A stretch of DNA of 64,000 nt from Streptomyces barkulensis (GTDB lineage Bacteria > Actinomycetota > Actinomycetes > Streptomycetales > Streptomycetaceae). A program made the translations under genes and the position numbers. The stretch lies in NCBI RefSeq assembly GCF_002843305.1, contig NZ_PGSG01000088.1:62001-126000 (forward strand), written 5' to 3'. Shown piece by piece: positions 50,892 to 58,142 of the stretch. The notes under the pieces were generated by a model that saw nothing but the letters and a program-made list of their open reading frames with translations, was not told where the DNA came from and made no database searches. Numbering within the stretch: the stretch's first letter is position 1; every line of letters begins with the position of its first letter.

Positions 50892-51785
50892 GTGATCTCG
50901 GCACTCAACCGGCTCGTCGCCCTCGTCGAGGAGCGCATCGCGGACCAGAGCGCGGAGCACCTCGCCGAGGGGCTCGACGTCCGGGGGCTGGCCGGGGAAC
51001 TCGGCACGACCGAGTACCACCTGCGCCGCATGTTCTCCTCGCTGGCCGGCCTGCCGCTGTCGGAGTACACGCGCCGGCGCCGTATGACCGTCGCCGCCGC
51101 CGACGTGGTCCGGGGCGAGGACGGTCTGCTGAACATCGCGGTCCGGTACGGATACGGCTCGGCCGAGGCGTTCGGGCGTGCGTTCCGCGCGGTCCACGGC
51201 GCGGGCCCCGGTGAGGTGCGCCGCGACGGAGGCCCCCTTCGCACACAACCGCAGCTCAGGTTCCACCTGACCGTCGAAGGGAGCACCCCCATGGACACCC
51301 GCCTCGCCGACCGCCCCGCGTTCCGGCTGATCGGACACGCGGCCCGGGTCCCGCTCATCCACCAGGGCGTCAATCCGCACATCCAGCGGCACGTCACCGC
51401 GCTGCCGCAGGAGGAGCATCTGCGGCTAAAGGCCCTCTGCGAGGCCGAGCCGGGAGGTCTGCTGCAGGTCTTCGACGACCTCGACCCCGACGGCACGGAG
51501 GGGAGCGAACTGACCTATCTGCACGGGGTCGCCGTCTCCCGGGACGCGCCGGTCCCCGGCGACCTCGACGCCATCGAGGTGCCGGCCGGCGAGTGGGCGG
51601 TCTTCCGCACCGCCGGGCCGTATCCGCAGACCCTGCAGACGACCTGGGCCGCGACCGCGACCGAGTGGTTCCCCTCCAACCCGTGGCGCCTTCGGCCGGG
51701 GCCCTCGATGGTCGCGGTCCTCGAGCGCGCCGACGACTTCGGCACCGCGACCTGCGAGCTGTGGCTGCCCGTCGAACCGGCGTGA
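50892..51785 (+). CDS. AraC-family regulator with GyrI-like ligand domain
   Basis: 297 residues: AraC HTH pair first (LAGELGTTEYHLRRMFSSLA, AVRYGYGSAEAFGRAFRAVHG, about residues 30-110) and then a GyrI-like small-molecule-binding domain (VPLIHQGVNPHIQRHVTALP, IEVPAGEWAVFRTAGPYPQT). Such fusions respond to drugs or hydrophobic effectors. GTG 50892 follows GGGAGG. The target is unknown. Confidence 0.9.
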   Translation: MISALNRLVALVEERIADQSAEHLAEGLDVRGLAGELGTTEYHLRRMFSSLAGLPLSEYTRRRRMTVAAADVVRGEDGLLNIAVRYGYGSAEAFGRAFRAVHGAGPGEVRRDGGPLRTQPQLRFHLTVEGSTPMDTRLADRPAFRLIGHAARVPLIHQGVNPHIQRHVTALPQEEHLRLKALCEAEPGGLLQVFDDLDPDGTEGSELTYLHGVAVSRDAPVPGDLDAIEVPAGEWAVFRTAGPYPQTLQTTWAATATEWFPSNPWRLRPGPSMVAVLERADDFGTATCELWLPVEPA

Positions 51786-51789
51786 CGGC

Positions 51790-51837
51790 CCGCACCGCGG
51801 GACCGGCCCGGGGCCCGGGCCCGCACCCGCGGTGCGG
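51790..51837 (+). terminator. Terminator after the AraC-type gene
   Basis: Arms CCGCACCGCGGG (51790-51801) and CCCGCGGTGCGG (51826-51837) with a GC-rich loop of 24 bases. Confidence 0.65.
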
Positions 51838-51908
51838 CGCCCGGGCCGGTTCCGCCACTTCGTCCGTGCACGGCTCTTGCCGTCCCGCGACGGCCGCCCC
51901 TATCGTCG

Positions 51909-51922
51909 CGGGAGCGCTCCCA
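51909..51922 (+). promoter_or_regulatory. CebR-like operator
   Basis: CGGGAGCGCTCCCA matches 13 of 14 positions of the CebR box TGGGAGCGCTCCCA, the cello-oligosaccharide-responsive repressor site in Streptomyces. It is 131 bases before the lyase start. Confidence 0.7.
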
Positions 51923-51984
51923 CACTCTCTTTCGCACCACCTTCCGTCGGCGCCCCCGGCGTGCACCTCTCCGCCCGGCGCGTC

Positions 51985-52000
51985 GATGAATCGATTCATC
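51985..52000. promoter_or_regulatory. Perfect 16-bp palindrome upstream of the lyase gene
   Basis: GATGAATCGATTCATC is a perfect palindrome with the central CG typical of LacI-family operators (TGAAnCGnTTCA-like). It lies 53 bases before the start, where it could block initiation. Confidence 0.65.
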
Positions 52001-52052
52001 AAGGCCCTTCCCCCCACCCGTGGGCGCGCCACCCCCCAGACAAGGAGCCGCC

Positions 52053-54395
52053 ATGCCTGCCCACAGCACACCCGCAAGACCCCGCTCGGGACCCCGCTCC
52101 CGCCTGAGAGGGCTGTACGCCGCCGCGTTTGCCGCGCTGTTGGCCGCCGTCTCACTCGTCGCCCTGCCCGCACAGGAGGCCGGTGCCGCCGAGATCGACA
52201 CCTCCGCCTACTACCAGCTCGTCTCCCGCCACAGCGGCAAGGCGATCGACGTCTTCGAGCGCTCCACCGACAACGGCGCCTCCGTGGTGCAGTGGACGCC
52301 GGGGACGGGCGCCAACCAGCAGTTCCGCTTCGTCCCCTCCGGCGACGGCTGGTACCGGATCGCCGCCCGCCACAGCGGCAAGGTGCTGGACGTGGAGGCC
52401 CGTTCCACCGCCGACGGCGCCAACGTCGTCCAGTGGGACGACAAGAACGGCTACAACCAGCAGTTCCGCGTCGCCGACTCCGACGGCGGCCATGTCCGGC
52501 TGATCAACCGCCACAGCGGCAAGGCGCTGGACGTGTGGGAGTGGTCCACCGCCGACGGCGCGCGGATCTCCCAGTACACCGACACCGGCGGGCACAACCA
52601 GCAGTGGCGCCTGGTGGAGGTGGACGGCGACGACGGCGGGAGTGAGCCCCCGCCCGGGGGCGCCAAGCAGATGGAGGACGTCGACCGGGGCCTGGTCTCG
52701 GTCCGTTCGGGCACGGGCAACCTGGTCTCGTGGCGGCTGCTGGGCACCGAGAGCCGCGACACGGCCTTCAACCTCTACCGGGGCGGGACGAAGGTGAACT
52801 CCTCGCCCATCACCGGCTCCACCAACCACCTGGACGCCGGCGCCCCCGCCGACGCCTCCTACACCGTGCGCGCGGTGGTGAACGGCGCCGAACAGGCCGC
52901 CTCCGGCCCCTCGCTGCGCTTCACCGGCGGCAACCACCTCGACGTGCCGCTCTCCCGCCCCGGCTCCACCTACACCCCCGTCGAGGCCTCCCCCGGCGAC
53001 CTGGACGGCGACGGGCAGTACGAACTGGTCGTCAAGTGGGACCCGGACAACGCCAAGGACAACTCCCAGTCCGGCACGACAGGCAACGTCTACATCGACG
53101 CCTACCGCCTCAGCGGCCAGCGGCTGTGGCGCATCGACCTGGGCCGCAACATCCGTGCCGGAGCCCACTACACCCAGTTCCAGGTCTACGACTACGACGG
53201 CGACGGCCGCGCCGAGGTCGCCATGAAGACCGCCGACGCCACCCGCGACGGACGCGGCACCGCCATCGGGAACGCGGGCGCCGACCACCGCAACTCCAGC
53301 GGCTACATCCTGTCCGGCCCCGAGTACCTGACGATGTTCGACGGCCTCACCGGCGCCGCGCTGGACACCGTGGACTACGAGCCCGGCCGCGGCAACGTCT
53401 CCTCCTGGGGCGACTCCTACGGCAACCGCGTCGACCGCTTCCTGGCCGGCACCGCCTACCTCGACGGCGCCCGGCCCTCCCTGATCATGGCCCGCGGCTA
53501 CTACACCCGCGCCACCATCGCCGCCTGGGACTTCCGCGACGGGCGGCTCACCCGGCGCTGGCTGTTCGACTCGGACAACTCCGGCAACGGCGCGGCCTAC
53601 GGCCAGGGCAACCACCAGCTCTCCATCGCCGACGTGGACGCCGACGGCCGCCAGGAGATCGTCTACGGCTCGGCCACCGTCGACGACGACGGCACCCTGA
53701 TGTACGCCACCGGCTTCGGCCACGGCGACGCCCTGCACGTGGGCGACTTCGTGCCCTCCCGGCCCGGCCTGGAGGTCTTCACCATCCACGAGCCCGGCGA
53801 CCAGCCCGGCTCCGACCTGCACGACGCCCGCACCGGCCAGGTCATCCACCGCACGCCCACCAGCGGCAGCGAGGGGCCGGGACGCGGCGCGGCCGGCGAC
53901 ATACACGCGGGCAGCGCCGGAGCCGAGTTCTGGGGCTCGGGCCCGAACATGGACCGGCTGCGCAACGCCTCCGGCGGCAGCGTCGGCCGCAACCCGTCCT
54001 CGGCCAACTTCCTCGCCTGGTGGGACGGCGACCCGGTCCGCGAACTCCTCGACGGCACCCGGATCGACAAGTACGGCACCGGCGGCGACACCCGCCTGCT
54101 GACCGGCAGCGGCGTGGCCTCCAGCAACGGTACGAAGTCCACGCCCGTCCTCTCCGGCGACCTGTTCGGCGACTGGCGCGAGGAGGTGATCTGGCGGCAC
54201 GGCGACAACTCCGCGCTGCGCATCTACGCCACCACCGCCCCGACCGACCTGAAGCTGCACACCCTCGTCCACGACGCGCAGTACCGGGTGGCGCTGGCCT
54301 GGCAGAACACCGCCTACAACCAGCCGCCGCACCCGAGCTTCTTCCTCGGCCAGGGCATGAGCACCCCGCCTCAGCCCAACGTCTACCTGCGCTGA
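52053..54395 (+). CDS. Secreted rhamnogalacturonan lyase (PL11) with N-terminal ricin-type lectin domain
   Basis: Cleaves the rhamnogalacturonan-I backbone of pectin outside the cell. 780 residues: signal peptide (cleavage near A-G-A-A), ricin B-like domain with three Q-x-F/W repeats (NQQFRF, NQQFRV, NQQWRL; residues about 48-193), a Pro/Gly linker, and a PL11 propeller (about 205-780) beginning QMEDVDRGLVSVRSGTGNLV and rich in Ca-binding D-x-D-G-D loops (DLDGDGQYELVVKW, DYDGDGRAEVAMK). ATG 52053 has AAGGAG upstream. Two operator-like palindromes precede it. Confidence 0.94.
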   Translation: MPAHSTPARPRSGPRSRLRGLYAAAFAALLAAVSLVALPAQEAGAAEIDTSAYYQLVSRHSGKAIDVFERSTDNGASVVQWTPGTGANQQFRFVPSGDGWYRIAARHSGKVLDVEARSTADGANVVQWDDKNGYNQQFRVADSDGGHVRLINRHSGKALDVWEWSTADGARISQYTDTGGHNQQWRLVEVDGDDGGSEPPPGGAKQMEDVDRGLVSVRSGTGNLVSWRLLGTESRDTAFNLYRGGTKVNSSPITGSTNHLDAGAPADASYTVRAVVNGAEQAASGPSLRFTGGNHLDVPLSRPGSTYTPVEASPGDLDGDGQYELVVKWDPDNAKDNSQSGTTGNVYIDAYRLSGQRLWRIDLGRNIRAGAHYTQFQVYDYDGDGRAEVAMKTADATRDGRGTAIGNAGADHRNSSGYILSGPEYLTMFDGLTGAALDTVDYEPGRGNVSSWGDSYGNRVDRFLAGTAYLDGARPSLIMARGYYTRATIAAWDFRDGRLTRRWLFDSDNSGNGAAYGQGNHQLSIADVDADGRQEIVYGSATVDDDGTLMYATGFGHGDALHVGDFVPSRPGLEVFTIHEPGDQPGSDLHDARTGQVIHRTPTSGSEGPGRGAAGDIHAGSAGAEFWGSGPNMDRLRNASGGSVGRNPSSANFLAWWDGDPVRELLDGTRIDKYGTGGDTRLLTGSGVASSNGTKSTPVLSGDLFGDWREEVIWRHGDNSALRIYATTAPTDLKLHTLVHDAQYRVALAWQNTAYNQPPHPSFFLGQGMSTPPQPNVYLR

Positions 54396-54435
54396 CAGCC
54401 CCGAAGCCCTCCACAGGAGCCCCCCCCACGGGCCG

Positions 54436-54474
54436 GGGCCCGCCCGCGCCGCACCGAGCGGCCCGGGCGGGCCC
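54436..54474 (+). terminator. Terminator after the lyase gene
   Basis: 11-bp arms GGGCCCGCCCG and CGGGCGGGCCC with a 17-base loop; CTTT follows six bases later. Confidence 0.65.
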
Positions 54475-54505
54475 TCGGGCTTTCCGCCTCTGCCAAGAGA
54501 TATCA

Positions 54506-54525
54506 GCCGACAGCGGCCTGTCGGC
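54506..54525 (-). terminator. Small hairpin after the quinone reductase gene
   Basis: Perfect 8-bp arms GCCGACAG and CTGTCGGC around CGGC, 21 bases beyond the reverse-strand stop at 54546. A DNA-binding palindrome is an alternative reading. Confidence 0.4.
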
Positions 54526-54545
54526 CACTTTGGCGAACACCGGGG

Positions 54546-55553
54546 TCAGGGGACGAGGACGACCTTGCCCAGGGTGGCGCGGGTCTCCAGGGCGCGGTGG
54601 GCGCGGGCGGCGTGGGCCAGGGGGAAGTGGTGGACGGGCGGGACGAGGACGCCCTCGGCGGCCAGCGCCATGGCCTCCTCCTCCAGCACCCGGATGTTCT
54701 CCATGCCGCCGATGCGGTCGAACATCGGCCTGCCCAGCACCGAGCGTGAGGTGACTCCCAGCTCCCGCTGCTCCTCCTCGCTCAGCACGGCCTGCCCCTC
54801 GGGCGAGAAGCCGGCCGAGGCGTAACCGTAGGAGAGATGGGAGCCACCGGGGGCGAGGAGAGCGGTGGCCCCGCGGCCGAGACCGCCGCCGACGCCCTCG
54901 AAGAGATAGGTGACGGGCCGGTCCCCGAACTTCTCCCGGATCCGCCCGGCCCAGTCGCCCCGGGTGTAGTCCACCGCCAGGTCCGCGCCCATGCCCTCCA
55001 CCGCCCGTACCTTCTCCGGCCCGCCCGCCGCGCCGATGACGGTGGCGCCCCTGTGCCGGGCGTACTGCACCAGGAGCGAGCCGATCCCCCCGGCCGCGGC
55101 CAGGACCAGCACCGTGTCGGCGGGGGAGAGGTCGGTGAAGCGGAGGACGCCCATGGCGGTACGGCCGGTGCCCACCAGGGCGACGGCGTGGTCCTCGCTC
55201 AGACCGCCGGGCAGCGGATGCAGCCGCTCGACGCCGGTGACGGCCAGCTCGGCGTACCCGCCGGGCACCATGCCCAGATGGGCGGCGACGCGGCGGCCCA
55301 GCCACGCCGGATCGACGCCCTCGCCCAGCGCGTCCACGGTGCCGGCGACCTCCCGCCCGGGGATGGTGGGCAGCTCGGCGGGCGTGGGGGTCGGGCCGAG
55401 CCGCAGCCCCTCGCGCAGGGCGGTGTCCACCAGGTGCACCCCGGCCGCCGCGACGGCGATCCGTACCTGGCCGGGGCCGGGCTCGGGGTCCGGGACCCGC
55501 TCGTAACGGAGGTTCTCGGCGGGGCCGAAGGCGTGCAGACGTACAGCGTGCAT
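54546..55553 (-). CDS. Zinc-type/quinone NADPH oxidoreductase (MDR family)
   Basis: 335 residues of the medium-chain dehydrogenase/reductase superfamily, quinone-reductase-like (no catalytic zinc Cys set). GroES-like domain with TIPGREVAGTVDALGEGV, Rossmann domain with LVLAAAGGIGSLLVQYARHR, and a C-terminal HFPLAHAARAHRALETRATL typical of QOR. ATG 55553 has GGGGAGAG upstream. Substrate unknown. Confidence 0.9.
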   Translation of the reverse strand: MHAVRLHAFGPAENLRYERVPDPEPGPGQVRIAVAAAGVHLVDTALREGLRLGPTPTPAELPTIPGREVAGTVDALGEGVDPAWLGRRVAAHLGMVPGGYAELAVTGVERLHPLPGGLSEDHAVALVGTGRTAMGVLRFTDLSPADTVLVLAAAGGIGSLLVQYARHRGATVIGAAGGPEKVRAVEGMGADLAVDYTRGDWAGRIREKFGDRPVTYLFEGVGGGLGRGATALLAPGGSHLSYGYASAGFSPEGQAVLSEEEQRELGVTSRSVLGRPMFDRIGGMENIRVLEEEAMALAAEGVLVPPVHHFPLAHAARAHRALETRATLGKVVLVP

Positions 55554-55686
55554 GGGCTCTCCCCGTGACTGGTGGGCGGTCGGCCGGGCCGGCGGGCGCC
55601 GGCCCGGCGATGACCACTCTCCGCCCTCAAGCGGACTTGAGGTCAAGGCCGTCGGGGCAGGGGCCTCGGGGAGGCAGGGAAGGGCG

Positions 55687-56184
55687 TCAGACCCTGGGGA
55701 AGCGGGCCTGGAGGTCCCAGACCACGGGGTTGTCGCCCAGCCCCTCGTGGATCTCGGTGAGGTCGGCGATCAGGTCGTGCAGGAAGTCGCGGGCCTCGCG
55801 GCGCAGCTCGCCGTGGTTGACGGTCAGCGGCGGCTCGTCGGCGGGCAGCCAGTCGGCTGTGACGTCCACCCAGCCGAAGCGGCGCTCGAAGTGGAGGTTG
55901 TCGGCCGACTCCACGAAGTCCAGTTCGGCGTACTGCGGCTTGGCGGCACGGCTGCCGAGCGGGTCGCGGTCGAGGCGCTCGGCGATGTCGCACAGCGCCC
56001 AGGCGAAGTCGAGCACCGGCACGGTGCCGCGCGCGGTGGACAGCTCCCGGTCCGCCTCGGTGTCCGCGAGGTAGACGTCGCCGCAGAACAGGTCGTGCCG
56101 CAGCGCCCGCGTGTCGGCCGAGCGGTAGTCGGTCTGCGGCGGGTCGGGGAAGCGGCGGGAGAGGGAGTAGCCGATGTCGAGCAC
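55687..56184 (-). CDS. Uncharacterised soluble protein
   Basis: About 165 residues from GTG 56184, chosen because conserved-looking sequence begins MLDIGYSLSRRFPDPPQTD; a GTG at 56223 is possible and neither has a clear ribosome binding site. Acidic, with aromatic motifs (HFERRFGWVDVTADWLPAD, VNHGELRREARDFLHDLIAD) reminiscent of small bacterial immunity-like proteins. I do not recognise the family. Confidence 0.65.
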   Translation of the reverse strand: MLDIGYSLSRRFPDPPQTDYRSADTRALRHDLFCGDVYLADTEADRELSTARGTVPVLDFAWALCDIAERLDRDPLGSRAAKPQYAELDFVESADNLHFERRFGWVDVTADWLPADEPPLTVNHGELRREARDFLHDLIADLTEIHEGLGDNPVVWDLQARFPRV

Positions 56185-56238
56185 GGAAGCGATGGTGGCA
56201 CGGCGGGGCGCGCGTGCGCCCACCGGGCGGGGCGGGGG

Positions 56239-56529
56239 CTACTCCCGGCCGTCGCCGGGGCCGGCCTCCTCGGGCTTCTGCTCGACGACGAAGGTGCCCT
56301 TGCCGTGCACCGTGACGATCAGCCCTCGCTCGCGCAGTACCGCCGTGGCGCGTCGAACTGTCATGTAGGCGACGCCGTACTCGTCGGCCAAGGCGCGCTC
56401 CGCGGGCAGGCGCACGCCCGGACGCAGTTCACCCGCCGCGATGCGTGCGGCGATGTGGTCCGCCAGTGCGACATAGACGAGCTGCGGACCCTGCGGGTTG
56501 AAGTCGGGTACCTGGCTCCGGTCACTCAC
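56239..56529 (-). CDS. Short GntR-family regulator
   Basis: 96-residue protein consisting of a GntR winged helix-turn-helix (YVALADHIAARIAAGELRPG..RLPAERALADEYGVAYMTVR..GLIVTVHGKGTFVV) with no effector domain, like regulators of Streptomyces integrative plasmids and small YtrA-type ones. Its GTG is six bases after TACGTT, so it is probably leaderless. It is divergent from the gene at 56680 across an AT-rich, palindrome-containing spacer. Confidence 0.88.
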   Translation of the reverse strand: MSDRSQVPDFNPQGPQLVYVALADHIAARIAAGELRPGVRLPAERALADEYGVAYMTVRRATAVLRERGLIVTVHGKGTFVVEQKPEEAGPGDGRE

Positions 56530-56535
56530 ACGGGC

Positions 56536-56541
56536 AACGTA
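56536..56541 (-). promoter_or_regulatory. Candidate -10 element of the GntR-type gene
   Basis: Reverse-strand TACGTT ends six bases before the GTG start. Confidence 0.45.
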
Positions 56542-56572
56542 AAGCAGCGATAACCTGCATAAACGACTGAGT

Positions 56573-56586
56573 AGCTATGTATAGCT
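56573..56586. promoter_or_regulatory. Palindrome in the GntR divergent promoter
   Basis: AGCTATGTATAGCT is a perfect inverted repeat (AGCTAT, GT, ATAGCT) followed by two looser related blocks (CTGTATGG, TTGTAGAG) in an unusually AT-rich spacer. It is a good candidate for the GntR operator. Confidence 0.5.
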
Positions 56587-56679
56587 CTGTATGGCTTGTA
56601 GAGTGAGCCGATAGACGGAACCCCCGCGACCGCTGGCACCGGTCCGGGGGCATGGCCAACGCTGAAAAGGAGCGTCGAC

Positions 56680-57058
56680 ATGCAAGACCTTATCCACCGC
56701 TGCCTCGACTGGGTCAGGGCGACGCTCCTGCCGCCCGGGAACGGGCGGCACCGGGCTCAGGCCCTCTCGGCCCGTACGCCCGTCCGCGCGGCGCAGGCGC
56801 CGGTCCCGCCGCCGCCCGGCCGGGCGGCGGCGGGACCGTGTGCGCGTCCGCGTCACCACGCTGGCCGTACCGCTGCCCGCCCTCCTGCGCCGCTGGGCGG
56901 CCGAACCGGCCTACCACGACCCCACGCCCCTGGTCCGCCCCTACGTGGTCGCGTACGAGCAGCAGGAGCGGCGCCGTGCGCTCGCCCTGGCGCTCGACGG
57001 CATCGACGTCGGCCCGCCCGTGATCCACGGTGTACGGGTGGGGGCGGTGGCCCGATGA
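56680..57058 (+). pseudogene. Frameshifted small gene next to GntR
   Basis: AAGGAG and ATG 56680 start MQDLIHRCLDWVRATLLPPG, but the conserved C-terminal half (RVRVTTLAVPLPALLRRWAA..LVRPYVVAYEQQERRRALAL) is in another frame from about 56820 to the stop at 57058. The two parts together resemble a roughly 120-residue protein often found beside short GntR regulators. The shift falls in a G+C hairpin (gcccggccgggc), so sequence error is possible. Confidence 0.55.
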
Positions 57059-57522
57059 CCGGGCGGCGGACGATGCCCTGCTGCCGCTGCGAACGCCGGT
57101 TCGCATCTCTGTCCTTCAGCGGCGAGGAGTACCGGTCGGTGGCGTGCCGTCCGGGGCAGCACCGCACCTGCCGGGACGACGAGGCGGCCGAGCCGCCCTG
57201 CGAGGGCGTGACCCTGCTGCGCTGCTCCTGCCCCTGTCACGCGCGGGAGCCCGTAGGACGCGGAGGGCGCCCGGCACCGCGCATCGCGGTGCCGGGCGCC
57301 CTCGCAAGGCGTCAGGCGATGCGCACCTGCGTGTCACCGAAGTCGGCGACCAGTTCCAGACGCCCGCCCAGGGCCTCCACGTACGAGCGGAGAGTCGCGA
57401 TCTCGGTCGCGTCGATCTCACCGTTCTCGATCTGCGACACCCGGGGCTGGCGCACTCCCATCGCGGCCGCCACGTCGGCCTGGCGCAGCGCACGCTCCTT
57501 CCGGACCTGGGCGAGGCGATAG
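57055..57522 (+). CDS. Small Cys-rich protein with doubtful C-terminus
   Basis: ATG 57055 overlaps the preceding stop (ATGA). Residues 1-65 carry nine Cys in pairs (MPCCRCERR, VACRPGQHRTC, EPPCEGVTLLRCSCPCHA), suggesting one or two zinc sites. After residue 70 the frame passes through the terminator-like hairpin at 57261-57316 and runs antisense to the higA-like gene, so the C-terminal 85 residues are probably a read-through created by the insertion. Confidence 0.55.
   Translation: MTGRRTMPCCRCERRFASLSFSGEEYRSVACRPGQHRTCRDDEAAEPPCEGVTLLRCSCPCHAREPVGRGGRPAPRIAVPGALARRQAMRTCVSPKSATSSRRPPRASTYERRVAISVASISPFSICDTRGWRTPIAAATSAWRSARSFRTWARR
57261..57316 (-). terminator. Terminator hairpin, copy 1 (after the higA-like gene)
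   Basis: Near-palindrome GGGCGCCCGGCACCGCG..CGCGGTGCCGGGCGCCC followed by shared sequence cgcaaggcgtcagg. A 56-bp near-copy lies at 58084-58139. Confidence 0.75.
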
Positions 57523-57614
57523 GCGCGGGCCTCCGACGCCATGGCCCGGCGCCGTTCGGTGACGCGGGTCTCGTCGGTGACGACCCCGGGCCGGACGTCC
57601 TTCCAACTCTTCAT
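57312..57614 (-). CDS. HigA-like XRE antitoxin
   Basis: 100 residues with a C-terminal Cro/C1 helix-turn-helix (LRQADVAAAMGVRQPRVSQI, ENGEIDATEIATLRSYVEAL). ATG 57614 has AAGGGA six bases upstream. The toxin gene lies upstream, 41 bases away, the order typical of HigBA. It presumably represses the shared promoter at 58034-58045. Confidence 0.85.
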   Translation of the reverse strand: MKSWKDVRPGVVTDETRVTERRRAMASEARAYRLAQVRKERALRQADVAAAMGVRQPRVSQIENGEIDATEIATLRSYVEALGGRLELVADFGDTQVRIA

Positions 57615-57655
57615 GGCATTCCCTTGGGGTGTGGTGTCGCTCCGTACACCGAACG

Positions 57656-58033
57656 TCAATCGTCGGCTCTTCGGGCGTCGAGCTTCTCCAGGTGCTGTGC
57701 GTAGCGCTTCTCCGCGACCTTGAGGTTGTCCCTGTACCACTGGGTCCACTGCCCCGACTTGTCGCCCGCGACGAGTAGCACGGCCTGCTGGACCGGATCG
57801 AACACGAACAGAATGCGGTACTCGGCGCCGACGGAGGTACGGGGGCGGAGCTCCTTCATGTTGTGGTAGGCCGAGCCCTTGATGCGATCGACAAAGGGTC
57901 TGCCGAGGGTCGGGCCGTGCTCTTCGAGAAGGTCGATCGCGGCAACCACGTCATCGGCCTCGGCGGGGTTCGTCTCCGCTAACTCCAGGAGCCAAAGCTC
58001 CACCTCCTCCACCAGGAGGATTTCCCAGCTCAC
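57656..58033 (-). CDS. HigB/RelE-like toxin (Gp49 type)
   Basis: 125-residue RelE-superfamily toxin: SWEILLVEEVELWLLELAET, LGRPFVDRIKGSAYHNMKEL, YRILFVFDPVQQAVLLVAGD, QWYRDNLKVAEKRYAQHLEK. These fit HigB-type ribosome-dependent mRNA interferases. The GTG start is six bases after CATAAT, implying leaderless translation. Confidence 0.85.
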   Translation of the reverse strand: MSWEILLVEEVELWLLELAETNPAEADDVVAAIDLLEEHGPTLGRPFVDRIKGSAYHNMKELRPRTSVGAEYRILFVFDPVQQAVLLVAGDKSGQWTQWYRDNLKVAEKRYAQHLEKLDARRADD

Positions 58034-58039
58034 GCCTGG

Positions 58040-58045
58040 ATTATG
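58040..58045 (-). promoter_or_regulatory. Candidate -10 element of the higBA-like pair
   Basis: Reverse-strand CATAAT in an AT-rich stretch (AAATATAAGC upstream), ending six bases before the toxin GTG. Confidence 0.5.
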
Positions 58046-58083
58046 CCTTCAAGCTTATATTTGGGCAACTCTCCGAAGAAGCA

Positions 58084-58139
58084 CGGAGGGCGCCCGGCGC
58101 CGCGATGCGCGGTGCCGGGCGCCCTCGCAAGGCGTCAGG
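58084..58139 (-). terminator. Terminator hairpin, copy 2 (after terD)
   Basis: Near-copy of 57261-57316. The central loop GCGATGCGC is the reverse complement of the loop of copy 1 (GCGCATCGC), with one other base change in the stem. Confidence 0.75.
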
Positions 58140-58142
58140 AGG

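Larger units (their letters stand above)
57261..58139. mobile_element. Toxin-antitoxin module between duplicated terminators
   Basis: The higBA-like pair is flanked by two 56-bp near-identical terminator blocks in the same orientation, one after higA and one after terD. This looks like insertion of the module into the 3' region of the terD gene with duplication of the terminator. No recombinase is present. Confidence 0.5.
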
